From positions 54,533-118,532 of the forward strand of contig NZ_LSUQ01000005.1 of NCBI RefSeq assembly GCF_001642725.1: 64,000 nt of DNA, given 5' to 3'. The stretch's first letter is position 1. Each line of letters starts with the position of its first letter. Of this stretch, positions 44,803 through 53,388 are shown one piece after another. The stretch comes from Ferroacidibacillus organovorans (GTDB taxonomy: Bacteria; Bacillota; Bacilli; Alicyclobacillales; SLC66). The notes under the pieces were generated by a model, which ran no database searches, was not told the DNA's origin, and saw only the letters and a list, made by a program, of their open reading frames with translations. A program made the position numbers and the translations under genes.

Positions 44803-45068
44803 TGATGTCTGACAAACGGGAAAAAGTAATGCGGGAAGCGGATGGATCGTGCGGTCCTTTTGATTTTCGGGTAGAAGGGTTTGAAGATGGGTATCGTCTC
44901 ACGTTTCACGGTGATCGCGAGCGCATTCGAGACGGTCGCCGCGTGTCGGGCGCATTTCTCAACTTTTTGCAGCAAGCTGATCGTGTAGGGCTGCGCCTGC
45001 CGTTTCCGTTTCGCATGTTGTTGCGATTTTGGAAGAGATACAACCGACGTCCTCACGATGACGATTGA
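44802..45068 (+). CDS. small hypothetical protein coupled to the UbiB-type kinase
   Basis: 88 residues, charged, with a central stretch PFDFRVEGFEDGYRLTFHGD that looks like a small beta sheet and a basic C-terminus (LLRFWKRYNRRP). No membrane helix. The ATG shares bases with the stop of the kinase gene, so it is translated together with it. Not recognised. Confidence 0.7.
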   Translation: MMSDKREKVMREADGSCGPFDFRVEGFEDGYRLTFHGDRERIRDGRRVSGAFLNFLQQADRVGLRLPFPFRMLLRFWKRYNRRPHDDD

Positions 45069-45136
45069 GCGCGCAATGCGTAGAATAGCATGAATTTCGT
45101 GTGCCACGCCACGCCATCACGCGTTAGGAGGATGAC

Positions 45137-45958
45137 ATGACCAAACTCTTTTTTGCGTCGGACATCGACGGAACGCTTCTGACGACAGACGGACGCTTGA
45201 CGGAACGCACCTTGAAAATCCTTTCGCAAACGCGCGAAAGGGGTCACTATGTCACACTGGCGACTGGACGTTCTCTTCAAGCGACATTGCCGATTGCAAA
45301 GCAGGTTGGGGTCAATGCACACGTGATCACGCTAAACGGCGCACAGGTGGTCGACGGGACAGGTCGCACCGTCATGCAGCAGGCACTCTTTGAAGAGCCG
45401 CTAAAAGAACTGTGTGCACTGTTAGAGGCGCGGCGCTACCCGTACTGCCTGATGACGGCCGACTGGTTTGTGGTGAGTGAAAAGGCGCTCTCAGCGCATT
45501 CGAATCCTGCCTTCGCAAAGCGCAAAGACGTGACATCTCGCCCTGTTCTCGCGAATTTTTTATTGGATGCGCCACAGCCCGTGCTGAAATTGTCGCTGCG
45601 CTGTCCTGATCAGGCAGCGTTTGATTCCCTTCTTCAAATGCTTGTGGAGACGGATGCGTATGAAATTAGTTGTGGTGAACTGTTTTCCATCAATCTCACA
45701 GCAAAAGGGGTTACCAAATGGACGGGAATTGAGTATGTCATCAAGGAACTCTCCGTTGCGCCAAGCCATGTGGTTGCTTTCGGAAATGGCGACAATGATC
45801 TTGAGATGTTACGCCGCGCTGGGCGAGGATACGCGGTGGCGAATGCAGAAGAGCGTGTTTTGCGCGCATATGATTGCTTTATCGGCACGAATGATGAGGA
45901 TGGGGTGGCCATAGAGATGGAGCGGATTGTCGAAAACCTATCGGGGCAAACCGCGTGA
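45137..45958 (+). CDS. Cof-type HAD-superfamily phosphatase
   Basis: 273 residues. HAD motif I DIDGTLL (9-15), motif II ATGR (about 42-45), motif III lysine, and motif IV GNGDNDLEML with the C2B cap between, as in Cof/YidA/YkrA sugar or flavin-nucleotide phosphatases. ATG preceded by TTAGGAGG. Substrate is not told by sequence; family members often dephosphorylate sugar phosphates or FMN-pathway intermediates. Confidence 0.93.
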   Translation: MTKLFFASDIDGTLLTTDGRLTERTLKILSQTRERGHYVTLATGRSLQATLPIAKQVGVNAHVITLNGAQVVDGTGRTVMQQALFEEPLKELCALLEARRYPYCLMTADWFVVSEKALSAHSNPAFAKRKDVTSRPVLANFLLDAPQPVLKLSLRCPDQAAFDSLLQMLVETDAYEISCGELFSINLTAKGVTKWTGIEYVIKELSVAPSHVVAFGNGDNDLEMLRRAGRGYAVANAEERVLRAYDCFIGTNDEDGVAIEMERIVENLSGQTA

Positions 45959-46044
45959 AAATGGACAAAAATGTTCCGAAAACCGTAGCGTTTTGTTTTG
46001 GGAAAGATTAGCATAGGAAGGTGAACAATAAAGGAGGGGTTTTA

Positions 46045-47853
46045 ATGGCCGTGCGGGATCGTGAGTTGATTGAAGAGGCCTTCAAGTGGTCGATTGAAGC
46101 GATGTACGAATCGGATGAGGCATGGGAGAAGGAGTACCAGGCGCTGCGGGCGCTTTTGCAAGATGACCCATTTGTCGACTTTCGCGCCCATTTGGCTGAC
46201 GGCGCAGAGCGCGTAAGCGAGTTTTTGAAAATCAATCTTGAAGTGACTGAACGGCTACAGCGGTTGCACGTGTATGCACACATGAAATCGGATCAGGACA
46301 CACGGGTCGCGTCTGCGCAATCGATGAATAGCCGCGCGTCCACCTTGTTCGCGCACTACGGCGAGCGCGTGAGTTTCTTCATTCCTGAGATGCTCGCTCT
46401 TTCGGAGGAGACGTGGGCGACGTACCTCGCGGATGAGCGCCTCGCGGAAGAACGGCATGCACTCGATGATCTGCTCAGACAAAAGGCGCACACACGATCC
46501 GCCGAGACGGAAGGGGTTCTCGCGAGTCTTTCGGATGCGCTCTCAGGACCGGGGCAAGCGTTTCGGCAATTCTCAAATGCAGATTTTGATTTTGGGTCGT
46601 TTGAAGTGGATGGCGCCGTCTATCCCGTTTCCGAAGGTAGTTATGGTGTGTATGTGCGCAATAAGGATCGTCGGGTGCGCTATGAGGCGTACGCGAAACT
46701 GTTCGATACATACATGGCGCATAAAAACGGAATTGCGACACTCTATGCGGCGAATGTGAAACGGAACGTTACGATGGCCAATGTGCGCGACTTCGCGTCG
46801 GCAAGGCATGCTTCGCTCCATCGCAATAACATTCCGGTCAGTGTGTACGATTCGCTGCTTGAAGGGGTTCATCACGGGCTTCCTCATCTTCATCGCTACA
46901 CTGATTTGCGCGCGCGCGTCCTTGGACTCGAGAAGATGGCGCACTACGACCGCACGGTGTCTCTCGCCGAGGCGGATCTCAGCGGGTACGATTATGAGAA
47001 AGGTTATGAGATGATTCTCACAGGCCTGGCGCCGCTTGGCGCCGCGTATCAGGAGATTCTTCAACGCGCCAGAGCGGAGCGCTGGGTGGATGTTTATGAG
47101 AACAAGGGAAAACGTAGCGGCGCTTACTCGACAGGATTTTACGGCACGCGACCCTATATTCTCATGAATTATCAGGATGACTACAACAGCGTCTCGACGC
47201 TCGCGCATGAACTCGGTCACAGTGTCCATACGTACCTCTCTTCGCGCCATCAGTTGCCGCAGTACAGTGACTACTCGATTTTTCTCGCCGAGATTGCGAG
47301 CACGGTCAATGAGACGCTGCTCGTTAATCACCTCTTGCGTGAATCGACTGACCCGCAAGTGAAAGCGGCGCTGCTTGACCAACAGATTGAGACGATCATG
47401 GGGACGATCTTTCGGCAGACGCAGTTTGCGGAGTACGAACTAAAGGCACATCAGGCAGTGGAATCTGGTGAGGCGTTGACGCATGAGTCGCTGTCAAAGA
47501 TCTTTGGCGAACTGGCACAACAGTACTATGGACCGCGCTATGACTTGGATGAGCGTGCGGCGTATGAGTGGGCGCGGATTCCTCATTTCTACAATGAGTT
47601 TTACGTGTTCCAATACGCGACGGGTCTGAGCGCGGCGCTCGTCTTCGCGGATCGCATTCTCAAAGGGGAGCCAGGAGCGGTTGACGCGTATCTTGGCTTC
47701 TTAAAGAGTGGATCGAGCGCGTATCCGCTTGATGTGTTAAAAAGGGCTGGGCTTGATATGACCGATCCGTCCATCGTGCAACGCGCCATGGAAATTTTCG
47801 GTGGGCTTGTCGGGGAACTCGAGAATGCGCTTGAAGCGTCAAAGGTTCTCTGA
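46045..47853 (+). CDS. pepF: oligoendopeptidase F (M3 family)
   Basis: Cytoplasmic zinc endopeptidase for peptides of about 7-17 residues. HELGH is at 388-392, with a second metal glutamate in EIASTVNE. 602 residues from the ATG at 46045, which has AAAGGAGGGG nine bases upstream; the preceding nine in-frame codons are not needed. Its 3' end overlaps the 3' end of a convergent XRE gene by 15 bases. Confidence 0.95.
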   Translation: MAVRDRELIEEAFKWSIEAMYESDEAWEKEYQALRALLQDDPFVDFRAHLADGAERVSEFLKINLEVTERLQRLHVYAHMKSDQDTRVASAQSMNSRASTLFAHYGERVSFFIPEMLALSEETWATYLADERLAEERHALDDLLRQKAHTRSAETEGVLASLSDALSGPGQAFRQFSNADFDFGSFEVDGAVYPVSEGSYGVYVRNKDRRVRYEAYAKLFDTYMAHKNGIATLYAANVKRNVTMANVRDFASARHASLHRNNIPVSVYDSLLEGVHHGLPHLHRYTDLRARVLGLEKMAHYDRTVSLAEADLSGYDYEKGYEMILTGLAPLGAAYQEILQRARAERWVDVYENKGKRSGAYSTGFYGTRPYILMNYQDDYNSVSTLAHELGHSVHTYLSSRHQLPQYSDYSIFLAEIASTVNETLLVNHLLRESTDPQVKAALLDQQIETIMGTIFRQTQFAEYELKAHQAVESGEALTHESLSKIFGELAQQYYGPRYDLDERAAYEWARIPHFYNEFYVFQYATGLSAALVFADRILKGEPGAVDAYLGFLKSGSSAYPLDVLKRAGLDMTDPSIVQRAMEIFGGLVGELENALEASKVL

Positions 47854-48267
47854 TTCAAGGAATTCATGGACGGCGCGCAAGAGCATCTTTGGAGATTTGC
47901 GCACCTCGCGCAGACGCATGGCAAACGCGATATAGGTTGGGCCTTCTGGGCTCAGAATAAATTCAAGCGTGTCAGGTCGCAGGGTTTGGGAGAATCGATC
48001 CCAAGCCTTTTCGGCGCTTTCACTCGCAATCGAGATCGTGTCGCGCAATTCCGGGAACGGAGAGTCGTGTTGCTGCAAAAGATCATAGATAGAGACGGAG
48101 AGTGCCTCGGCGAGTCGATAGACATAATCGATCGAAGGGCTCTTGCGGCCACCTTTTTCAAGTTGTGAGATATGGCTCAGAGAGACTCCGCTGCGCAGCG
48201 AAAGGTCGGCCAGCGTGTATCCGTGTTTATGCCGCAACGCTTTGAGGCGGCTTCCGTCAAATTGCAC
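47839..48267 (-). CDS. XRE-family transcriptional regulator
   Basis: 142 residues. The N-terminal Cro/C1 helix-turn-helix is clear (LKALRHKHGYTLADLSLRSG, then VSLSHISQLEKGGRKSPS), and the remaining 75 residues are a helical effector or dimer domain with no known match. The promoter overlaps a near-perfect palindrome, a sign of self-repression. GGAGG precedes the start. Convergent with pepF; targets unknown. Confidence 0.93.
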   Translation of the reverse strand: MQFDGSRLKALRHKHGYTLADLSLRSGVSLSHISQLEKGGRKSPSIDYVYRLAEALSVSIYDLLQQHDSPFPELRDTISIASESAEKAWDRFSQTLRPDTLEFILSPEGPTYIAFAMRLREVRKSPKMLLRAVHEFLESENL

Positions 48268-48311
48268 CGTCGATTTGATGACATTTCCTCCTTTTCGGGG
48301 GATCTTTCGCT

Positions 48312-48341
48312 ATTATACAAATGTGTAATGATGAAGTGCAA
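48312..48341 (-). promoter_or_regulatory. promoter and operator of the XRE gene at 47839
   Basis: Minus-strand TTGCAC (-35, 48336-48341), 18-base spacer, TATAAT (-10, 48312-48317). The -10 box is part of ATTATACAAATGTGTAAT (48312-48329), an inverted repeat with one mismatch per arm, suggesting the regulator binds its own promoter. Confidence 0.65.
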
Positions 48342-48409
48342 CTGCATGAAAAAGCGAGGGGCGCACAAGCGCATCCCTCGCATCTCGTTCTGTCTTTGAT
48401 TCGGGTTTG

Positions 48410-49858
48410 TCAGTAGGCCCGCCCAAACCACACCGTGTGGGTTGCCGGCTTTTGACAATGCACGCATGTCTTTTGATGAACGGGCGGATCAAAAGGTATG
48501 TTGCGGCTTGTCGCTCCGGTTTGCTCTTTGACGGCGGCCTCACAAGCTTCGTCACCACACCATCCTGCCAAGGCGAATCCGCGCGCCTCGCGCACGCGCT
48601 CTTGCAACGCCTCCATCGTTTCGACAGGACTGCTGTGTTCCTCGCGAAACGCGCGCGCGCGATCAAACAGGGAGCGCTGAATCACATCGAGCAGTTCGCG
48701 CACGCGTTCCACCAGTTCCTGAACAGGGACGAGTATCTTTTCGCCAGTATCGCGGCGCACCACAACGACTTGGTCGGCGGCGAGATCGCGCGGCCCGAGT
48801 TCAATGCGCAGCGGGATGCCGCGCATCTCATACTCGTTAAACTTCCAGCCAGGACTCACGTCCTCACGGTCATCGATGCCTACGCGGTAACCGACCTGGC
48901 GAAGCGTCGCGACAAGCTCGTGCGCGGCAGGCACAACGTGTTCACGCATTTTCGCAGGTCCAATCGGTATTACCATCATCTGCGTTGGTGCGATGCGCGG
49001 AGGTAACTGCAGCCCGCGGTCGTCGCCGTGCACCATGATCAGCGCGCCAAGAATGCGGGTGCTCATGCCCCACGATGTGGTGTACGCCAGTTTTCGCTCG
49101 TTATCTTTGTCGAGGAATTCAATTTTGAAACTGCTTGCAAAGTTTTGACCAAGATTGTGTGACGTACCTGCTTGAATCGCTTTTCCGTCGCGCATCATCG
49201 CTTCGATCGAATAGGTGGCAACGGCGCCGGGAAATTTTTCTGACGGTGTCTTTTGCCCGCGGATAACAGGCACGCTCAAGACTTCCTCCATAAACTCGGT
49301 GTAGACGTCGAGCATCCGGAGGGTTTCTTCCTGTGCCTCTTGCGCTGTCGCGTGAGCGGTGTGCCCCTCTTGCCACAGAAACTCGCTTGTCCGTATGAAA
49401 GGCAGTGTGCGCTTTTCCCAGCGCACGACGTTCGCCCACTGGTTGAGAAGGAGTGGGAGATCGCGATAGGACTGAATCCACTGGCTGTACATGTGTCCGA
49501 TGATCGTTTCGGATGTAGGGCGAACGGCGAGCCGCTCTTCCAGTTTGTCATCGCCCACCTGAGTGACCCACGGCAGTTCAGGATTGAATCCCTCGATGTG
49601 TTCCTTCTCTTTCTCAAAAAAACTTTCTGGGATAAACAGGGGAAAATACGCGTTGCGATGACCCGTCGCCTTAAAACGCTGATCGAGTTCTCGCTGACAG
49701 GCTTCCCACAGTTCAAAGCCGTCTGGTCGAAATACGATACATCCACGCACAGGCGAATAATCCATCAACTGCGCTTTCGTGATGACTTCGATATACCATT
49801 TGGAGAAATCCTCCCCTTGTGGCGTGATTTCTTTTACAAATTCCTTTTCCTTAGCCAT
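48410..49858 (-). CDS. proS: proline--tRNA ligase (short, eukaryote/archaea-like type)
   Basis: 482 residues, the type without the editing insertion. Class II motifs are seen as VRPTSETIIGHMYSQW, NQWANVVRWEKRTLPFIRTS (motif 2) and GTSHNLGQNFA; the C-terminus has the extra zinc-like domain with two cysteine pairs (CGDEAC and CVHCQ) and ends in the family's aromatic tail. It would charge tRNA-Pro, one isoacceptor of which is at 57734. ATG at 49858 follows AGGAGG. No T-box leader fits in the 60 bases upstream. Confidence 0.96.
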   Translation of the reverse strand: MAKEKEFVKEITPQGEDFSKWYIEVITKAQLMDYSPVRGCIVFRPDGFELWEACQRELDQRFKATGHRNAYFPLFIPESFFEKEKEHIEGFNPELPWVTQVGDDKLEERLAVRPTSETIIGHMYSQWIQSYRDLPLLLNQWANVVRWEKRTLPFIRTSEFLWQEGHTAHATAQEAQEETLRMLDVYTEFMEEVLSVPVIRGQKTPSEKFPGAVATYSIEAMMRDGKAIQAGTSHNLGQNFASSFKIEFLDKDNERKLAYTTSWGMSTRILGALIMVHGDDRGLQLPPRIAPTQMMVIPIGPAKMREHVVPAAHELVATLRQVGYRVGIDDREDVSPGWKFNEYEMRGIPLRIELGPRDLAADQVVVVRRDTGEKILVPVQELVERVRELLDVIQRSLFDRARAFREEHSSPVETMEALQERVREARGFALAGWCGDEACEAAVKEQTGATSRNIPFDPPVHQKTCVHCQKPATHTVWFGRAY

Positions 49859-49919
49859 CGTGTCCTCCTGATCGCTGTCCTACAATAAAGCGGTTTCCAA
49901 ACAGTATATCAGATTCTGG

Positions 49920-50507
49920 TTATTTCGCAGAGCAATCCGTCCATTGACGAGGCTCGAGACGAAAGAGCGCGGCGGGCTGTTGCAACGCGTGTTCAAGCTG
50001 TATTCGCAAAGGAATGGCGCAGATTACTGCTTGTTCGGAGATTTGTTCGGCGGCCATCTGCAAAAGGGCGCGAATGGCATATGGATTGGCCGCGCTGACG
50101 ATGCAGTAATACGTGTCCACATGCTCTGCGAGTTGCGTGAAAAGGGCTGTCTTGACCGTCCGATGGAACCCTTTTTGGCGAATGCGTTGGGTCAGGTAGG
50201 TACCGAGTAGCACGCTGCGATCCCTTCGCTCGTAAAAGCTCACACTGACGAGTGCAATGCAGTGGTCATCGTCGTCGACGTAAGCGTACGCCCCAGGCAG
50301 ATCATCGACGGTGTTCGCGAGAAGACTCACGCCGTAGTCAAGCGCTGCGAATTCATCGCAAAATGGCCATTCATAGCGTCGAACAGAGTCAGGAATGACC
50401 CCCCCATAAAAATCGACGCATTGTTGATAGAGCGCGCGCGCGTCATGCAGTTGAAAGGGACGCAGGTGACGTGAAATGGCGTGTGATTTCTTAGTGATTT
50501 TTATCAA
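49920..50507 (-). CDS. putative GNAT-fold acetyltransferase
   Basis: About 195 residues. The order of elements suggests a GNAT fold: an opening LRPFQLHDARALYQQ helix, an acetyl-CoA-like turn LTQRIRQKGFHRTVKTAL, and a late SAANPYAIRALLQMA helix like the family's N-x-x-A-x-x-L segment. Motif match is weak, so the enzyme type is tentative. Start is uncertain: no ATG is near the homology and the TTG at 50507 is the best of poor choices; the frame is open to 50663, across the divergent operator. Divergent from the small XRE gene. Confidence 0.6.
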   Translation of the reverse strand: MIKITKKSHAISRHLRPFQLHDARALYQQCVDFYGGVIPDSVRRYEWPFCDEFAALDYGVSLLANTVDDLPGAYAYVDDDDHCIALVSVSFYERRDRSVLLGTYLTQRIRQKGFHRTVKTALFTQLAEHVDTYYCIVSAANPYAIRALLQMAAEQISEQAVICAIPLRIQLEHALQQPAALFRLEPRQWTDCSAK

Positions 50508-50514
50508 TCCCCGA

Positions 50515-50544
50515 TTGTATAATTGAATTATGCAATTGTATAAT
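50515..50544. promoter_or_regulatory. direct-repeat/palindrome operator between divergent genes
   Basis: Two copies of TTGTATAAT start at 50515 and 50536, exactly 21 bases (two helical turns) apart, and between them ATAATTGAATTAT is itself a palindrome. The second copy supplies a TATAAT -10 box for the XRE gene on the plus strand. Likely binding site of that regulator. Confidence 0.6.
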
Positions 50545-50610
50545 CTGGGTGGAGTACAAGAAGAATGCAATCCACAGTGAATTGGGGTTGTGCCGTTCAG
50601 GAGGTGTCCC

Positions 50611-50820
50611 TTGAAAAGCGGGCTAGGCGCACGAATGAAGGAACGACGAAAACAGATTGGCATGTCTGTCCAGGAGTTGGCGCTTCGCTCCCGCGTCTCT
50701 GTGAGCTACATCTACGCCATTGAAGCGGGGTCTCGTGGGTCGCATATCGATAAATTGACGCGAATTGCCCAGGCGCTTGACATGACCATCGATGAATTGT
50801 GGACGGATTCCTCTTCGTGA
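50611..50820 (+). CDS. small XRE-family regulator
   Basis: 69 residues, just one Cro/C1 helix-turn-helix (MKERRKQIGMSVQELALRSR, VSVSYIYAIEAGSRG, then LTRIAQALDMTIDELW). TTG at 50611 lies six bases after AGGAGG; the longer frame to 50590 is inside the leader. It is divergent from the GNAT-like gene across a paired-repeat operator and probably controls both. Confidence 0.9.
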   Translation: MKSGLGARMKERRKQIGMSVQELALRSRVSVSYIYAIEAGSRGSHIDKLTRIAQALDMTIDELWTDSSS

Positions 50821-50922
50821 TGAGTCCGCACACCTCCTTCTTATGCTGCACGTTTCCCAACGTCCCGCATCCATTGCCATCCCGAAAGGGATGAGGGTAC
50901 AATAGGATCGGGAGGGCTTCCC

Positions 50923-51366
50923 ATGCAAACAGATGTGTACATGACAACGTTAAAAGATCGCGGGTATCGCTTGACGGGTAAACGTCGAGAGATCCTCGAT
51001 TTTTTGTTGCGAAACAATCGCTATGTGACGGCGCGCGAATTGATTGACCATCTTCGCGAATCGTACCCGACACTCAGTCTTGAAACGGTCTATCGCAATC
51101 TAAAGACGTTGCGCGACGAAGGCATCATTGAAGAATCCCGTTTTGATGAGTTGGAAGCGCACTACCGAATGGCTTGCCAAAATGGCCATCACCATCATTA
51201 TATCTGTGTCATGTGCGGAAAAACCATCATGCTCGATCACTGCCCGATGCCAGCGGTCGGATGTGCGCCCTCAGGGTTCACCGTCTTGCAACACCGCTTT
51301 GAGGTGTTGGGCTACTGTTCTGACTGTCAGTCGACGTCTGAATCGTCCAAAGAGAAGAGAGACTGA
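50923..51366 (+). CDS. Fur-family metalloregulator (Fur/Zur type)
   Basis: 147 residues. N-terminal winged helix (LKDRGYRLTGKRREILDFLL, SLETVYRNLKTL) and C-terminal dimer domain with a His-rich metal site (NGHHHHYICVMCGK) and structural zinc pairs CVMC and CSDC. The motif set does not distinguish Fur from Zur; PerR is less likely because its hallmark His-rich C-terminal pattern is not seen. A promoter with TACAAT at 50898 precedes it. It is 10 bases before the YerC-like gene. Confidence 0.92.
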   Translation: MQTDVYMTTLKDRGYRLTGKRREILDFLLRNNRYVTARELIDHLRESYPTLSLETVYRNLKTLRDEGIIEESRFDELEAHYRMACQNGHHHHYICVMCGKTIMLDHCPMPAVGCAPSGFTVLQHRFEVLGYCSDCQSTSESSKEKRD

Positions 51367-51377
51367 ACAGAAGGGGG

Positions 51378-51677
51378 ATGGGTGTGATGCAACTCGACCG
51401 CATACGGGATCGTTCGACGGATCAACTCTTTGAGGCGATCCTTCTCTTAGAAAACCTGGACGAGTGTTATCGCTTTTTTGAAGACATCTGCACAATCGGC
51501 GAGGTGCAATCACTCGCACAGCGGCTTGAGGTTGCCCGCATGTTGCGGGGTGGGCTTACGTACAGTCACATTGAGGCGGAGACGGGCGCGAGCACCGCGA
51601 CGATTAGCCGCGTCAAACGATGTCTACACTATGGATCAGACGGATATCATTTGGTGCTCGATCGCATGAAAGAGTAG
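51378..51677 (+). CDS. YerC/YecD family TrpR-related protein
   Basis: 99 residues. The body (FFEDICTIGEVQSLAQRLEV, then LTYSHIEAETGASTATISRV) is the TrpR-like helix-turn-helix of the YerC family, next to pcrB in Bacillus too. Likely a DNA-binding protein of unknown target. ATG codons at 51378 and 51387 are possible; AAGGGGG suits the second. It is followed by pcrB after 29 bases. Confidence 0.9.
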   Translation: MGVMQLDRIRDRSTDQLFEAILLLENLDECYRFFEDICTIGEVQSLAQRLEVARMLRGGLTYSHIEAETGASTATISRVKRCLHYGSDGYHLVLDRMKE

Positions 51678-51706
51678 ACGGTTTCGTGCGTGACACGGAG
51701 GAAGAT

Positions 51707-52387
51707 ATGGATTCATGGGAAAGACTGCTAAAGCTCGACCCGGATCGCGCACACACGGAGGCGATGCTCGATCAAGCGTGCAAGGCGCCCGTTGATGCGC
51801 TGATCCTTGGCGGGACATGGGGCGTGACGACGCGAAACGCCACAGATCTCGCGCTTGCACTTCGCGCGCGAAAGGTGCGAAGGCCAATCTGGCAAGAGGT
51901 GTCGTCAGACAATGGCATTGCGTTTGGGGTGGACGGGTACCTGTTCCCGATCGTTTTAAACGCACTCGACATCGACGTTTTCGCGCGAAGCTATGTGAAG
52001 GCGTTACGCTTGTATCGCTCCGTCATCCCGTGGGACAAATGTGAATCGATTGGGTACGTGGTGATGAATGAGGCGTGCGCTGTGGCGAGGCGTGCGCGAG
52101 CGGAGATACCGAGAGATCTTGAGGATGTTCTCGCGTACGCTGCATATGGGACGAGACTTTGTGGAATGAAAGCGCTTTACCTTGAATACAGCGGGACGCT
52201 CGGCGATGTGCGCGTGCTACAGAGTGTGAAGCGCGCGTTTCCGCATATCCATCTCGTCTATGGCGGCGGAATCGAAACCTTAGAGCAAATGGAGATCATG
52301 AAGCGCTTTGCAGATACGGTGGTCGTTGGCAATGTACTCTATGAGAAAGGGCTTACTCGATTTTTGAAGGCAACCTGCACAACGTGA
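51707..52387 (+). CDS. pcrB: heptaprenylglyceryl phosphate synthase PcrB
   Basis: Joins an isoprenyl diphosphate to glycerol-1-phosphate in a TIM-barrel prenyltransferase, giving an archaeal-type ether lipid. Motifs KLDPDR, LILGGTWGVT, EYSGTLGD and YGGGIETLEQ and the final VVVGNVLYE match PcrB. ATG at 51707 follows GGAGG; the frame open back to 51620 lies in the previous gene. 226 residues. In Bacillus pcrB is adjacent to pcrA and ligA; here they are about 7.7 kb away. Confidence 0.95.
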   Translation: MDSWERLLKLDPDRAHTEAMLDQACKAPVDALILGGTWGVTTRNATDLALALRARKVRRPIWQEVSSDNGIAFGVDGYLFPIVLNALDIDVFARSYVKALRLYRSVIPWDKCESIGYVVMNEACAVARRARAEIPRDLEDVLAYAAYGTRLCGMKALYLEYSGTLGDVRVLQSVKRAFPHIHLVYGGGIETLEQMEIMKRFADTVVVGNVLYEKGLTRFLKATCTT

Positions 52388-52530
52388 TTTGTGCGTAAAT
52401 TCAGGCCATCGCGTGAAACCTTGAGAGCGCTCTACCGTCTATAGGATGAATGCTTGAAACGTTCGGCCGTATTGCAGGCTGAATGTGTGAGTCTAGTGAT
52501 TCTATAAGCGGATCAAAGGGGAGATCACGT

Positions 52531-53301
52531 GTGGCAAAACGCAATTGGATGGTTGGCGGGGCGATTACGGTGGCACTCTTGGTGGGTGGCGTCACGAGCC
52601 CACTGGTGCTCGGGGCGCACGCAATGGGAATGGGCAATACGCCTTCGAGTACGACAACGACTGCGACGCAGACGCCGAATACAATTACGGTGACAGGCAT
52701 CGCCGGTGTGTACTCCACAGACAATGTTGCCACAGTGAATATGAGTATGAACATCAATGATCAAACGGTGCTTGCGGTCACCCGCGACGAGGCGCATATC
52801 GCGGGGCAGTTGACGCAGGAATTCCGTCACTTGGGCATTCCACAAGGGGATATCTCGACACTGTTTCAAGGGATCAATAACAATGGAAATATGTCGAATG
52901 AATCAGGGAATTTGAATGTCAACGTGACGGTTGCATCGGCGAGTCTCCTTCCCAAAGTGATGAACTGTCTGTCGACGCTTACAGAAGGATACGTGAGCAA
53001 CGTGTATTCCAATGTTCAATACGCACCGATGAATCTCCCGACGATTCGCACGCAGCTCTTTGCCAAGGCGCTGGCTGACGCGAAGAGTCAGGCGCAGACA
53101 CTGGCGAGTGACGTTGGCGCAACGGTCGGATCTGTCGTTAGCGTGACGTCTCCGGCGCCTGTCAATACAAATGTTATGAACGGTCCCGCACTGCCGAATC
53201 AATCGCTCGGCGGTATCAGCACGACGTATGGCTATGGCGGAAATTCGCAAAACTATGTCAGCTCGCAAGTCACGGTGACGTACCAGTTGATTCAGGGTTA
53301 A
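52531..53301 (+). CDS. secreted SIMPL (DUF541) domain protein
   Basis: 256 residues. A signal peptide or anchor occupies the first 30 (KRNWMVGGAITVALLVGGVT), then a Thr-rich linker and a SIMPL domain: NTITVTGIAGV...TVNMSM at the start and the closing KALADAKSQAQTLASDVGAT helix. GTG at 52531 is six bases after AAAGGGGAG. Many SIMPL proteins are surface-exposed stress proteins; exact role unknown. Polar, Asn/Thr/Gly-rich, as extracellular proteins often are. It ends before a bidirectional terminator. Confidence 0.9.
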   Translation: MAKRNWMVGGAITVALLVGGVTSPLVLGAHAMGMGNTPSSTTTTATQTPNTITVTGIAGVYSTDNVATVNMSMNINDQTVLAVTRDEAHIAGQLTQEFRHLGIPQGDISTLFQGINNNGNMSNESGNLNVNVTVASASLLPKVMNCLSTLTEGYVSNVYSNVQYAPMNLPTIRTQLFAKALADAKSQAQTLASDVGATVGSVVSVTSPAPVNTNVMNGPALPNQSLGGISTTYGYGGNSQNYVSSQVTVTYQLIQG

Positions 53302-53316
53302 ATGGTGCATATGATA

Positions 53317-53365
53317 CCATGAAAAATCGAGTGGCCGTTCGCGCGCCTTCTCGGCTTTTTCATGG
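53317..53365. terminator. bidirectional terminator
   Basis: CCATGAAAAA (53317-53326) pairs with TTTTTCATGG (53356-53365) with inner CGAG/CTCG pairing. It has T-runs for both strands and sits between convergent genes. Confidence 0.85.
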
Positions 53366-53388
53366 AATTGGGAAAGCGGCGTACGCAA

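Noticed and set aside
49859..49919. T-box leader upstream of proS
   Set aside because: Only about 60 bases separate it from the next gene and no T-box sequence is seen. No such leader is seen at lysS either.
50879..50894. CATCCC-GAAA-GGGATG hairpin before the Fur-family gene
   Set aside because: It lies in the spacer of the promoter and has no T-run; short stems of this kind occur by chance. Not listed as a feature.
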